Source of the DNA: Rhodanobacter sp. ANJX3
GTDB lineage: Bacteria; Pseudomonadota; Gammaproteobacteria; Xanthomonadales; Rhodanobacteraceae
Assembly: GCF_014200755.1 (NCBI RefSeq)
Contig: NZ_JACHCM010000004.1
Coordinates: 1-64,000 of the forward strand
DNA: 64,000 nucleotides
Direction: 5' to 3'
Shown here in pieces: positions 23,033-31,802 of this stretch; position 1 is the first letter of the stretch, and each line of letters begins with the position of its first letter. The position numbers and the translations under genes were made by a program. Under the pieces are notes generated by a model. That model was not told where the DNA came from. It made no database searches and saw only the letters and a program-made list of their open reading frames with translations.

Positions 23033-24433
23033 ATGTCGCTGCGCCCGTCCCGCTTTCTGTTTCTGCTGACCGCGACATTTGCCGCCGCTGCCCTGGGCGG
23101 CGTACCCGCCGCCGCGCGCGCCGCGATGCCGCCGGCAGTCGACGGCCAGGCGATGCCTTCGCTGGCGCCGATGCTGCAGCGGGTGACACCGGCGGTGGTG
23201 AACATCTCCACCAAAAAGCGCGTGCGCGTGCAGAGCCCGTATTTCGACGACCCGGTGGTGCGCCAGCTGTTCGGTCTGCCCGGCGGCTCTGACGAGCGCG
23301 TGGAGCAGAGCCTGGGCTCGGGCGTGATCGTGGATGCGGCCAAGGGTTACGTGCTGACCAACAACCATGTCGTCGGCGGCGCCGACGACATCAGCGTGAC
23401 GCTGCAGGACGGACGCACGTTCAAGGGCAGGCGCGTCGGCACCGATCCGGATACCGACGTGGCGGTGGTGCAGATTCCGGCCGACCATCTGCAGGCGCTG
23501 CCGCTGGCCGATTCCAACCAGCTGCGCGTGGGCGACTATGTGGTGGCGGTGGGCAACCCGTTCGGCCTGGGGCAGACGGTGACCTCGGGCATCGTCTCGG
23601 CACTGGGCCGCTCGGGCCTGGGCAGCAGCAGTTCGGGCGGCTCGGGCTTTCAGAATTTCATCCAGACCGACGCCTCGATCAACCCGGGCAACTCCGGCGG
23701 CGCACTGGTAAACCTGCGCGGCGAGCTGGTCGGCATCAACACGATGATTTTTTCGCCGTCGGGCGGCAACGTCGGCATCGGCTTTGCGGTGCCCACGGCG
23801 ATCACCAGCGAGGTGATGGCGCAGTTGCTGGCGCACGGCAAGGTGGAGCGCGGCAACCTCGGCCTGCAGACGCAGGCGATCACGCCGCGCATCGCCAAGC
23901 TGCTTTCGCTCAAGGACACCAACGGCGTGGTGGTGACCGGCGTCAGCGCCGGCTCGGCCGCCGAGCAGGCCGGTCTGCAGCCGGGCGACGTGCTGACCAC
24001 GCTCGACGGCAAGCCGCTGCGCAGCGTGGAAGAGCTGCGCAATACCGAAGGCCTGCTGCCGCTGGGCAGCAGCGTGCGGCTCGGCGTAGTGCGCGACGGC
24101 CAGAGCAGCGTCGTCACCGCCACGCTGCGCGCCGAAAAACTCAGCAGCGTCGAAGGCGGCCAGCTCGATGCGCGGCTGGCCGGCGTCAGCTTCAGCGACC
24201 TCACCGACAGTCAGCGCGAGCAAGGCATGTTCGGCGCCGCAGTGGCCGCGGTGCAGCCAGGCAGCCGCGCCGCGCGCGCCGGATTGACCACCGACGATAT
24301 CGTGGTCGGTATCGGCAATCAGCGCATTCCCAGCGTGAGCGTGCTGCGCGGGCTGGCGAAGGTGCGGCTGCGCCAGCTGGTGCTGATCGTAGCGCACGCC
24401 GACGGCAGCAATCGCTATGTGGTCATCGATTAA
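23033..24433 (+). CDS. Do-family periplasmic serine endopeptidase (DegP/DegQ)
   Basis: The protein is 466 aa. An N-terminal signal peptide (RFLFLLTATFAAAALGGVPA) precedes a trypsin-like domain with His112 (TNNHVV), Asp142 (DTDVAVV) and Ser221 (GNSGGA), the full triad. Two PDZ domains follow (about 275-365 and 375-460; GVVVTGVSAGSAAEQAGLQP and AVAAVQPGSRAARAGLTTDD). It degrades misfolded periplasmic proteins and may act as a chaperone. ATG at 23033 follows GAGGAACC. It is transcribed divergently from nrdJ; the stress promoter is not recognisable. Confidence 0.95.
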   Translation: MSLRPSRFLFLLTATFAAAALGGVPAAARAAMPPAVDGQAMPSLAPMLQRVTPAVVNISTKKRVRVQSPYFDDPVVRQLFGLPGGSDERVEQSLGSGVIVDAAKGYVLTNNHVVGGADDISVTLQDGRTFKGRRVGTDPDTDVAVVQIPADHLQALPLADSNQLRVGDYVVAVGNPFGLGQTVTSGIVSALGRSGLGSSSSGGSGFQNFIQTDASINPGNSGGALVNLRGELVGINTMIFSPSGGNVGIGFAVPTAITSEVMAQLLAHGKVERGNLGLQTQAITPRIAKLLSLKDTNGVVVTGVSAGSAAEQAGLQPGDVLTTLDGKPLRSVEELRNTEGLLPLGSSVRLGVVRDGQSSVVTATLRAEKLSSVEGGQLDARLAGVSFSDLTDSQREQGMFGAAVAAVQPGSRAARAGLTTDDIVVGIGNQRIPSVSVLRGLAKVRLRQLVLIVAHADGSNRYVVID

Positions 24434-24445
24434 GACGATCGGCCC

Positions 24446-24480
24446 GATGCGGTACCGCCGACACACGGCCGTACCGCATC
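24446..24480. repeat. Hairpin downstream of the Do-family protease
   Basis: GATGCGGTAC (24446-24455) and GTACCGCATC (24471-24480) are perfect 10-base arms with a 15-base loop, starting 13 bases after the protease stop. There is no T-run, so it may be a 3' stabilising structure or a weak terminator. Confidence 0.6.
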
Positions 24481-24669
24481 GACGATCGCGCGCGTCGCGC
24501 CGGGCTCTTCACCTATCGAACGGGTGCTGGATGCCTTATCTGAACATAAACTCATGAAAGCGCTTGATGTTTAGCGTTCAGGCCGATGAAATACCCTGTC
24601 AGCTGTACACCTATACGCGCCGGCAAGGCGCCATACTCTCGCCACTTATCTATCGGGGTTGTCCACCAC

Positions 24670-26091
24670 ATGTCATTTCGTCTTGCCCGCCTGCTGTCGG
24701 TCACCCTGATCGGGGCCTGCCTAGCCACCTCCGCCTTTGCCGCCAAGACCACGCATACGAAGTCGCATGCCAAAGCCGCCGCCGCGAAAGGCCCGAGCCT
24801 GATCTGGCGCGGCGACGTCGCCACGGCGCAGGGCGTGGTCGATGAAGTGGCGCAGGCATGGGAGAAAGCCGGCCACGGCACGATCGAGCTGCAGCCGTTC
24901 AATACGGCCTCGGGCATCGATGCGGTGGCGACCGGCACGGCGGATCTCGCCGGCAGCGCGCGCCCCAGCGACGGCAGCTCGCAGAACACCGACCTGGTCT
25001 TTACCCCGGTCGCCTGGGACGCGCTGGTGATGGTGACCAACCCGGCCAACCCGGTGCACAGCCTCACGCTGAAGCAGCTGCACGATATCTACTTCGGCAA
25101 GATCACCAACTGGAGCGACGTGGGCGGCAGCAACGCGCCGATCGATCTGTACGCGGTGGCCAGCCCCGGCGACGGCGTGGAATACAGCCTGCGCACGCTG
25201 CTGTTCGGTCGCGGCAACCAGCCGGTGGCCGCGCCGCGCCTGTACGTCAACACGCACAAGCTGGAAGAAGGCGTGGGCCTGAACCCGAACGGCCTCGGCG
25301 TAGCGACGATGGCCGATGCGGCATCGAACCCCAAGCTGAAGATGATTCCGATCAACGGCATCGCGCCGACGGCATCCACCGTGGGCAACGGCAGCTACGT
25401 GCTGTTCACTCCGCTGTACCTGGTGACCAACCCACGCAATCCGAAAGCCGCCGACGTCACCGCGTTCATCGACTTTCTTTCGACCGATGCGGCCAAGGCC
25501 GCGATGCGTCGCCACGGCGTGGTGCCCTTCAGCGATGGGTCCGCACTCGCCGCGGTGGACGTGAGCCGCCGCAGCGCGATTCTCGCCGAGACCGGCGGTC
25601 ACGCCAGCCACATTGCGCCGGTTACCGTGCCGAGCTCGACGCCGGCCGCCAGCGAAGCCTCGCGCGTAGCCGTGGCCTCGGCCGTTGCGGGAACGCTCGT
25701 TGCCGGCAAGGGCAAGGAAGTTGCCGCCGCCAGCGACAAGAGCCAGATCACCGGCGTCAAGGGCAGCGTCGCCGCGGTGGCCGTCACCAGTTTTGCGCAC
25801 GTCAAGGGTTCGGTGCTGGCATCGAAGAAATCGAAGGCCGAAAAGCACGCCACCAAGACCGCCGACGAAGCCGCACCGGCCAAGAGCAGTGCGAAGAAAG
25901 AAAGCGTGGCGCAGGCCAAGAGCACGAAGAGCGCGGGCGAAACCGGCAAGACCTATACCGTGGCCAAGGGCGACACGCTGTTCTCGATCGCCAGGAAGCA
26001 TTCGGTCGAAGTGGCGCAGCTGCGCGACTGGAATCATCTGAAAGACAACAACGTCAAGCTCGGCCAGACGCTGCGCGTCGGCAGCCGCTGA
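24670..26091 (+). CDS. PstS-like periplasmic substrate-binding protein fused to a LysM domain
   Basis: The protein is 473 aa. The start at 24670 gives a signal peptide (MSFRLARLLSVTLIGACLAT then AFA); an in-frame ATG 28 codons upstream would spoil it. Residues about 40-290 resemble the phosphate-binding PstS fold (DLVFTPVAWDALVMVTNPAN, YFGKITNWSDVGG). A long Lys/Ala-rich linker follows. The last 47 residues are a LysM peptidoglycan-binding repeat (KTYTVAKGDTLFSIARKHSV). No pst transporter genes are nearby, so it may anchor a phosphate or anion sensor to the cell wall rather than feed an ABC transporter. Confidence 0.82.
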   Translation: MSFRLARLLSVTLIGACLATSAFAAKTTHTKSHAKAAAAKGPSLIWRGDVATAQGVVDEVAQAWEKAGHGTIELQPFNTASGIDAVATGTADLAGSARPSDGSSQNTDLVFTPVAWDALVMVTNPANPVHSLTLKQLHDIYFGKITNWSDVGGSNAPIDLYAVASPGDGVEYSLRTLLFGRGNQPVAAPRLYVNTHKLEEGVGLNPNGLGVATMADAASNPKLKMIPINGIAPTASTVGNGSYVLFTPLYLVTNPRNPKAADVTAFIDFLSTDAAKAAMRRHGVVPFSDGSALAAVDVSRRSAILAETGGHASHIAPVTVPSSTPAASEASRVAVASAVAGTLVAGKGKEVAAASDKSQITGVKGSVAAVAVTSFAHVKGSVLASKKSKAEKHATKTADEAAPAKSSAKKESVAQAKSTKSAGETGKTYTVAKGDTLFSIARKHSVEVAQLRDWNHLKDNNVKLGQTLRVGSR

Positions 26092-26130
26092 TCGTCTCGC
26101 GCCTGATGGCATCGCCCTGAATCCAGCAAC

Positions 26131-26832
26131 GTGCGGATACTCGCCCTCACGCTGGATCTCGACGACACGCTGTGGCCGGTGCTGCCCGCACTGGAGCGCG
26201 CCGACCACGCCGTCGACGCGTGGCTGCAGCAGCATCACCCCGACGTCGCTCGCGCATGGCCGGTACCGGCGATGCGCGAGCTGCGGGCCAAGGTCGCGGT
26301 CGATCGACCCGACCTGGCGCACGATTTCAGCACACAGCGTCAGCTCACGCTGGAACACGCGTTCGCCAGCTGCGGTATCGCCAGCGCACCGGTCGACACG
26401 CTGTGGGAAATCTATTTCGCCGCGCGCAACAGCGTGGAACTTTATCCGGACAGCCTGGCGGCGCTCGCGCGACTCAACGCGCGCTGGCCGATCGCCAGCC
26501 TGACCAACGGCAATGCCGACCTGGAACGCGTCGGCATCCATAAGCATTTCGACCACCACGTCAGCGCGCGCAACACCGGTGCCGCCAAACCCGATGCGCG
26601 CATTTTTCTCGCCGCCGCCGAGCTGTTGGGCGTGGCGCCGGAAAACATTCTGCACATCGGCGACGACGCGCAGCTCGACGTGGTCGGCGCACGCGAGGCC
26701 GGCATGCGCATCGCCTGGATCAATCGCCATCGCCTGCCGTGGCCAGCGAATCTGGGCGACGCACCCGACCTGGATTTGCCTGACATGACGGCGCTGGCGC
26801 ACTGGCTGGAAACACGCCATCCCACCGCATAG
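26131..26832 (+). CDS. HAD-superfamily hydrolase
   Basis: The protein is 233 aa with a GTG start at 26131, 39 bases after the PstS-LysM stop. Motif I is LTLDLDDTLWPVL (nucleophile DLDDT), motif II is IASLTNGNADL, motif III is the Lys in AAKPDARIF, and motif IV is ILHIGDDAQLDVVGAREAGM. The helical cap between residues 20 and 90 makes it a subfamily I enzyme of the YjjG/YigB type. Those dephosphorylate small phosphometabolites such as FMN or nucleotides. The specific substrate cannot be named. Confidence 0.9.
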   Translation: MRILALTLDLDDTLWPVLPALERADHAVDAWLQQHHPDVARAWPVPAMRELRAKVAVDRPDLAHDFSTQRQLTLEHAFASCGIASAPVDTLWEIYFAARNSVELYPDSLAALARLNARWPIASLTNGNADLERVGIHKHFDHHVSARNTGAAKPDARIFLAAAELLGVAPENILHIGDDAQLDVVGAREAGMRIAWINRHRLPWPANLGDAPDLDLPDMTALAHWLETRHPTA

Positions 26833-26918
26833 TCAGCGCGGCGCAAAGCGGGCATGATGGGCGGTGGACTGAGGTGGAAACGGCGCGGTCCGCTCCCACG
26901 AGAGACAGAGGAAATCGC

Positions 26919-28298
26919 ATGCCAGCCCTGATCGAACGCAACGCCAGCGCACGCCACAGCATCGCCCTTGAAACCGTCGACGCGACACATCTGGCCGCCG
27001 TGCGCAAACGCCTGACCACGCCGCAGCGCCGCGCGCTGGACGACAGCGGATTCATCGCCGCCCCCGGCACGTTCGCCTTGATCAACGACGCCAGCGGCAA
27101 GCTGGTGCGCGTACTGGCCGGCGTGTCGGCCGGCGATTCCTTCGACGCGCTGAGCGGACTGCCGGTCACCCTGCCTGAAGCAACCTATCACCTGGCCGAC
27201 GAAAGCGTGCTGGCCGATCCGCGGCAGGCGGCGCTGGGCTGGGCCTTCGGCGCTTATCAGTTCACCCGCTATCGCCAGGCCAAACGCGCGCCGGCGACGC
27301 TCGCGGTGGCGGCGGACGATCTGAAAAAACTGCAGCCGCTGATCGATGCCACCGCGCTGGTGCGCGACCTGGTCAACACGCCGACCGAGGACATGGGCCC
27401 GCCGCATCTCGCCGCGGCGATCAAGCAGCTCGGCAAGACGCACAAGGCCAGCGTGCGCGAGTGGGTCGGCGACGAGCTGCTGAAGGCCAACTTCCCCACC
27501 CTGCACGCGGCCGGTCGCGCCAGCTATCGCGAGCCAAGGCTGATCGAACTGTCGTGGGGCAAGGCATCGCATCCGAAAATCGTGGTGGTCGGCAAGGGCG
27601 TGTGTTTCGACACTGGCGGGCTGAACATCAAGACCGGCGACGGCATGCGCTGGATGAAAAAAGACATGGGCGGCGCCGCGCACGCGATCGCGCTGGCCGG
27701 CCTGATCATGCAGGCGAAACTGCCGGTGCGTCTGACCCTGCTGGTGTCGGCGGTGGAGAATGCGGTATCCGGCAACGCGATTCGCCCGGGCGACGTGATT
27801 ACCACGCGCTCCGGCATCACCGTGGAGATCGACAATACCGATGCCGAAGGCCGGCTCGTGCTGTGCGACGCACTCACCTACGGTGCGGAACAGAAGCCCG
27901 ACCTGATGCTGAATTTCGCCACGCTCACGGGTGCCGCGCGCGTCGCGCTGGGCCCCGATCTGCCGGCGCTGTTTGCCAACGACGACGCACTGTCGGCCGA
28001 CATGGTGAAAGCCAGCCGCGCAGTGAACGATCCGGTGTGGCCGATGCCGCTGTGGGCGCCGTACCGCAAGCTGCTCGATTCGCACGTGGCCGATCTGGTC
28101 AACTCCGCGCCGTCGCGACATGCCGGCGCGATTACCGCCGCGCTGTATCTGGAGCGCTTCGTACCCAGCGCCATTCCCTGGATGCATCTGGATACCTACG
28201 CGTGGAACGACGCGGACCGCCCGGGTCGTCCGCGCGGCGGCGAGGCGATGGGGCTGCGCGCCGTGTTCGAGGTATTGCAACAACGCTATCCCCGCTAA
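26919..28298 (+). CDS. M17 leucyl aminopeptidase family protein
   Basis: The protein is 459 aa. ATG at 26919 (AGAGGAAATCGC upstream) is preferred over an upstream in-frame ATG. The C-terminal catalytic domain carries the M17 signature: VGKGVCFDTGGLNIKTGDGM with metal-binding Lys and Asp, then MRWMKKDMGGAAHA and NTDAEGRLVLCDALTYG. The N-terminal domain (to about 170) is shorter than in PepA. It is a cytosolic two-zinc/manganese aminopeptidase removing N-terminal residues. A strong terminator follows directly. Confidence 0.95.
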   Translation: MPALIERNASARHSIALETVDATHLAAVRKRLTTPQRRALDDSGFIAAPGTFALINDASGKLVRVLAGVSAGDSFDALSGLPVTLPEATYHLADESVLADPRQAALGWAFGAYQFTRYRQAKRAPATLAVAADDLKKLQPLIDATALVRDLVNTPTEDMGPPHLAAAIKQLGKTHKASVREWVGDELLKANFPTLHAAGRASYREPRLIELSWGKASHPKIVVVGKGVCFDTGGLNIKTGDGMRWMKKDMGGAAHAIALAGLIMQAKLPVRLTLLVSAVENAVSGNAIRPGDVITTRSGITVEIDNTDAEGRLVLCDALTYGAEQKPDLMLNFATLTGAARVALGPDLPALFANDDALSADMVKASRAVNDPVWPMPLWAPYRKLLDSHVADLVNSAPSRHAGAITAALYLERFVPSAIPWMHLDTYAWNDADRPGRPRGGEAMGLRAVFEVLQQRYPR

Positions 28299-28321
28299 AC
28301 GAACCTTGATGCAATAACAGA

Positions 28322-28346
28322 ACGGCGCCTTTCGGCGCCGTTTTTT
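28322..28346 (+). terminator. Rho-independent terminator after the M17 peptidase
   Basis: ACGGCGCC, loop TTTC, GGCGCCGT, then a T6 run. It lies 24 bases after the stop codon. Confidence 0.92.
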
Positions 28347-28784
28347 GTGGCGGCTGACGCCTGCAATATCATGCGTTTTTAGACCGCCGCCCCGGCGCCG
28401 ATCGCGCCGACCCACATTGTCGCTTCGCGGCAATTTTCCGCACCTATCGGGTCAAGCCTATTAGTCATACAGCGTTTCTTTTTTGGTCCACGGATGCTGC
28501 GACGCAAAATTAATTTGGCGGATGGTCTTTTCTTACGATCATCTTTCTGTAACAGTCGGGGCGTAGGCAAGGTCTTGCGACGCTGAGCTGGCGAGGCTCC
28601 CTATCGGGCAGCGACGGCCGACGCCGTTTTCGCAGGGGGCGCAGGGAGCCCACACGAATGGCTGGGCAACAACGGCAGTAGCAGGCACGGGGGTGTCTGC
28701 GCTGGGTAAACGGATGCTTTTTCGCATCAAGCGCTGAGGATCGGGAGGTAGCGACGCAGCGCTCTACTTCAAAGGGGAAAACAC
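28347..28784 (+). other. Long leader region upstream of the TonB-dependent receptor
   Basis: About 440 bases carry no open frame that I support. They include an A/T-rich stretch near 28480-28560, where the receptor promoter probably lies, followed by a GC-rich leader. GGGGAAAACAC immediately precedes the ATG. I looked for a cobalamin B12 box and did not see one. Confidence 0.5.
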
Positions 28785-31679
28785 ATGAAGAACGACTTGA
28801 ATCATCTGTCCATGGCAGTGCGTCTGGCTTTGACCGTGGGTGTTTTCTCGGTGGCCGGTGCGGTCAATGCGCAGGATGCCGCCGCCAGCACCGCTACGTC
28901 GACCAGCAGCAGCCAGACGCCGCCCGAGGCGGCATCCAAGGACAAGGCGAAAAACCTGCAGGCGGTGTCGGTGACCGGCTCGCTGATTCGCCGCGTCGAT
29001 AGCGAAACCGCCAGCCCGGTGGTGACGATCGATCGGACCAATATCGCGGCCTCCGGCAAGCTCACCCTGGGCGACGTGCTGCAGCAGCTGCCGAGCATTT
29101 CGGGCAACGCCACCAACACCCAGAACAACAGCAACGGCGGCGGCGGCGCCAGCCCCACGCTGGAAGGCGGCGACGGCGCGGCGCGCGTGTCGCTGCGCGG
29201 CCTCGGGGTGAACCGCACGCTGGTATTGATCGACGGCCAGCGCATGGCCAACCAGGATCTCAACATGATCCCGCAGAGCATGATCGAGCGCGTCGATGTG
29301 CTGGCCGAGGGCGCGTCGACCGTCTACGGCTCCGATGCGATCGGCGGCGTGGTCAACTTTATTCTGCGCAAGGACTACAAGGGCGCCGAGGTCAGCGTCA
29401 ACGATGGCATTTCCAGCCACGGCGACGGCCAGCGGCACGGTTTCAACCTCACCGGCGGCCTGACCGGCGACAACTACTCGCTCTCCGGCGGCATCGACTA
29501 CAACAAGTACGACGCCGTGCTCACCACCCGACGCGGGTTCTCGGCGCAGCAGCTGTATCTGTCCAGCGGCGCCGTGTCGGCCGCCGGCTCCAGCAGCGTG
29601 CCGACCGGCAAGATCCAACTGCCGGCGTCGGTCATTGCGGCCAACGGCTACGGCTGTGCGATCAATTCCTCCGGCACCGCCCTGGTCACGCGCGATCAGG
29701 GCAACGGCTCGAGCGCAGGCGACTACCGTTGTTACCGCGGCGCCCCCGATTCGTACAATTACAACGCCTTCAATGAAATTTCCACGGCACAGGAGCGCAC
29801 CGACGCCTTCGTGCTGGGCAGCTACAAGTTCACCGACAACCTCACCGGTTTCGTCAACGCGTTCTACAACCACACCCACTCCAGCGGCCAGGATGCACCG
29901 GCGCCGACCGGCGTGGGCGACGGCTGGTATGTGCTGGCGAGCAATCCGATCAATCCGTTCGGCGTGACCTTCAGCTCCGGCACCATCGGCGACCCGGCCA
30001 CCAGCGGCTACGGTTTCAACACGCGACTCACCGGCCTGGGCGCACGCGTGCACACCTTCACCACCGATAACGAACAGATCAACACCGGCCTGCGCGGTGC
30101 CTTCGGCGGCAGCAGCTGGACCTGGGACGCCACGCTCGACTACGGCCACGTCAACCGTCAGCAGGTCGACGTCAACGAGGTCAATGTGGCGGACTTCCAG
30201 ACGGCCATCAACAACGGCGTGAACATTTTTCAGCAGGACGATCCCACGGTGACGGCAGCGTTGAAGTCCGGCGTGGATTCGCCGACCTACACCTACGTCA
30301 GTACGCTGAAGCAGGCGCAGTTCGACACCAGCGGCGACCTGTGGGATCTGCCCGCCGGCACCATGCAGCTATCGGCCGGCGCGCTGTATCGCCAGCAATC
30401 GCTGAACTACACGGTGACCAGCGACGCCGTGCTCGACCCGGCCACCGGCACCTGCCAGGTGCTGGCCGAGGCCTGCGGTTCGCCAGGCCGCGGCAGCTTC
30501 AACGTGAAGGAGCTGTACGCCGAATCGCTGATTCCGCTGCTCTCGCAGCAGCCGTGGGCGTACTCGTTGAACCTCGATCTGGGCATCCGCTCGTCCGACT
30601 ACAGCACCACCGGCACCACCACCAACAAGAAGATCGCGATCGAGTACAAGCCGATCCCCGACCTGCTGTTGCGCGGCACGATTTCGCAGGTGTTCCGTGC
30701 GCCCAACCTGGACGAACTGTACGACGGCCAGACCATCGGCGGTCCGGTGTTGAACGATCCCTGCGTGCATCTCAATGCGACCGAGCTGGCGTCGCATCCA
30801 TCGGCCTGTCAGAACGTGCCGGTGCAGTGGGCCGGCAACTCGAATGCGCAGGTGACGTCGTACTCCTCCGGCGCGGCGGCGATCGGCTCCTCGCTGAAAC
30901 CCGAGCAGGGCAAGTCGATCGACTTCGGCCTGGTCTACGATCCCAGCTGGGCACCGGGCCTGTCGACCAGCGTCGACTTCTGGCATATCTACCTGAGCAA
31001 CCTGCTCACCGCGATTACTGCGCAGACGGTGGTGAACTCGTGCTTCGACAACGCGAGCAGCCCGTACTGCTCGTACATCCATCGCTACGACAACACCAGC
31101 CAGCAGCCGGGCCAGGTGCTCTACATCAGCACGCCGGTGGTCAACCTGGGCAACCTCAGCACCAGCGGCATCGACTTCACGCTGAACTACAAAGTCCCGC
31201 ACTTCGATCTGGGCAGCTACAACCCCGGCAACTTCAAGCTCGGCCTCAACACCACCTACGTGTCCACTTACAACAACAACGCCACGCCGGGGCAGCCGGG
31301 CGCGCAGACGGTCAACTACGCCGGAACCTACACGCTGCAGTTCGGCAATATTTCGCACTGGCGCGGCACGCTGACGGCCAACTGGGCGAAGGGCGACTGG
31401 AGCGCGCAGTGGCAGGCGCGCTATATCGGCAAGGCGACCAACCGGAACGCGGACGCGGTGACCGGCGCCGATGCGCCACTCGCCTCGATCATCTACCAGT
31501 CGCTGCAGCTCGGTTACGAGATACCGTCGATCCACACCAAGTTCGACGTGGGCGTGGACAACCTGTTCGACAAGATTCCCCCGCTGGTCTATCAGAACGG
31601 CGCCAACTACAACGTCGACACCGCGACCTACGACACGCTCGGCCGCTATTACTGGGCGCGCGCTACGGTCAAGTTCTGA
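28785..31679 (+). CDS. TonB-dependent outer-membrane receptor
   Basis: The protein is 964 aa. A signal peptide (MAVRLALTVGVFSVAGAVNA in the first 30 residues) is followed by a Ser/Thr-rich linker, a TonB-box-like LQAVSVTGS and the plug motif (LIRRVDSETASPVVTIDRTN, RVSLRGLGVNRTLVLIDGQR, GASTVYGSDAIGGVVNFILR). The rest is a long beta-barrel ending in FDVGVDNLFDKIPP, with terminal Phe (ARATVKF). This subclass (LIRRVDSETASPV) is expanded in Xanthomonadales and takes up oligosaccharides, peptides or metal chelates; the substrate is unknown. A TPR-sulfotransferase gene 120 bases downstream is its typical companion. Confidence 0.95.
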   Translation: MKNDLNHLSMAVRLALTVGVFSVAGAVNAQDAAASTATSTSSSQTPPEAASKDKAKNLQAVSVTGSLIRRVDSETASPVVTIDRTNIAASGKLTLGDVLQQLPSISGNATNTQNNSNGGGGASPTLEGGDGAARVSLRGLGVNRTLVLIDGQRMANQDLNMIPQSMIERVDVLAEGASTVYGSDAIGGVVNFILRKDYKGAEVSVNDGISSHGDGQRHGFNLTGGLTGDNYSLSGGIDYNKYDAVLTTRRGFSAQQLYLSSGAVSAAGSSSVPTGKIQLPASVIAANGYGCAINSSGTALVTRDQGNGSSAGDYRCYRGAPDSYNYNAFNEISTAQERTDAFVLGSYKFTDNLTGFVNAFYNHTHSSGQDAPAPTGVGDGWYVLASNPINPFGVTFSSGTIGDPATSGYGFNTRLTGLGARVHTFTTDNEQINTGLRGAFGGSSWTWDATLDYGHVNRQQVDVNEVNVADFQTAINNGVNIFQQDDPTVTAALKSGVDSPTYTYVSTLKQAQFDTSGDLWDLPAGTMQLSAGALYRQQSLNYTVTSDAVLDPATGTCQVLAEACGSPGRGSFNVKELYAESLIPLLSQQPWAYSLNLDLGIRSSDYSTTGTTTNKKIAIEYKPIPDLLLRGTISQVFRAPNLDELYDGQTIGGPVLNDPCVHLNATELASHPSACQNVPVQWAGNSNAQVTSYSSGAAAIGSSLKPEQGKSIDFGLVYDPSWAPGLSTSVDFWHIYLSNLLTAITAQTVVNSCFDNASSPYCSYIHRYDNTSQQPGQVLYISTPVVNLGNLSTSGIDFTLNYKVPHFDLGSYNPGNFKLGLNTTYVSTYNNNATPGQPGAQTVNYAGTYTLQFGNISHWRGTLTANWAKGDWSAQWQARYIGKATNRNADAVTGADAPLASIIYQSLQLGYEIPSIHTKFDVGVDNLFDKIPPLVYQNGANYNVDTATYDTLGRYYWARATVKF

Positions 31680-31733
31680 TGCGGATGCCGTTTATCGGAC
31701 CGCAGGCTCGGGCCTGACTTTCCATCCTGACTT

Positions 31734-31767
31734 GCAGAGGGCCGCGAAGACCATCGCGGCCCTCTGC
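31734..31767. repeat. Perfect hairpin between the TonB receptor and the sulfotransferase gene
   Basis: GCAGAGGGCCGCG and CGCGGCCCTCTGC are perfect 13-base arms with an 8-base loop, 55 bases after the receptor stop. No T-run follows. It may be an attenuator or mRNA stabiliser between two co-expressed genes. Confidence 0.75.
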
Positions 31768-31802
31768 ATAATGGGCCCACGAGAGCCATCGATCGAGCAC
31801 GC

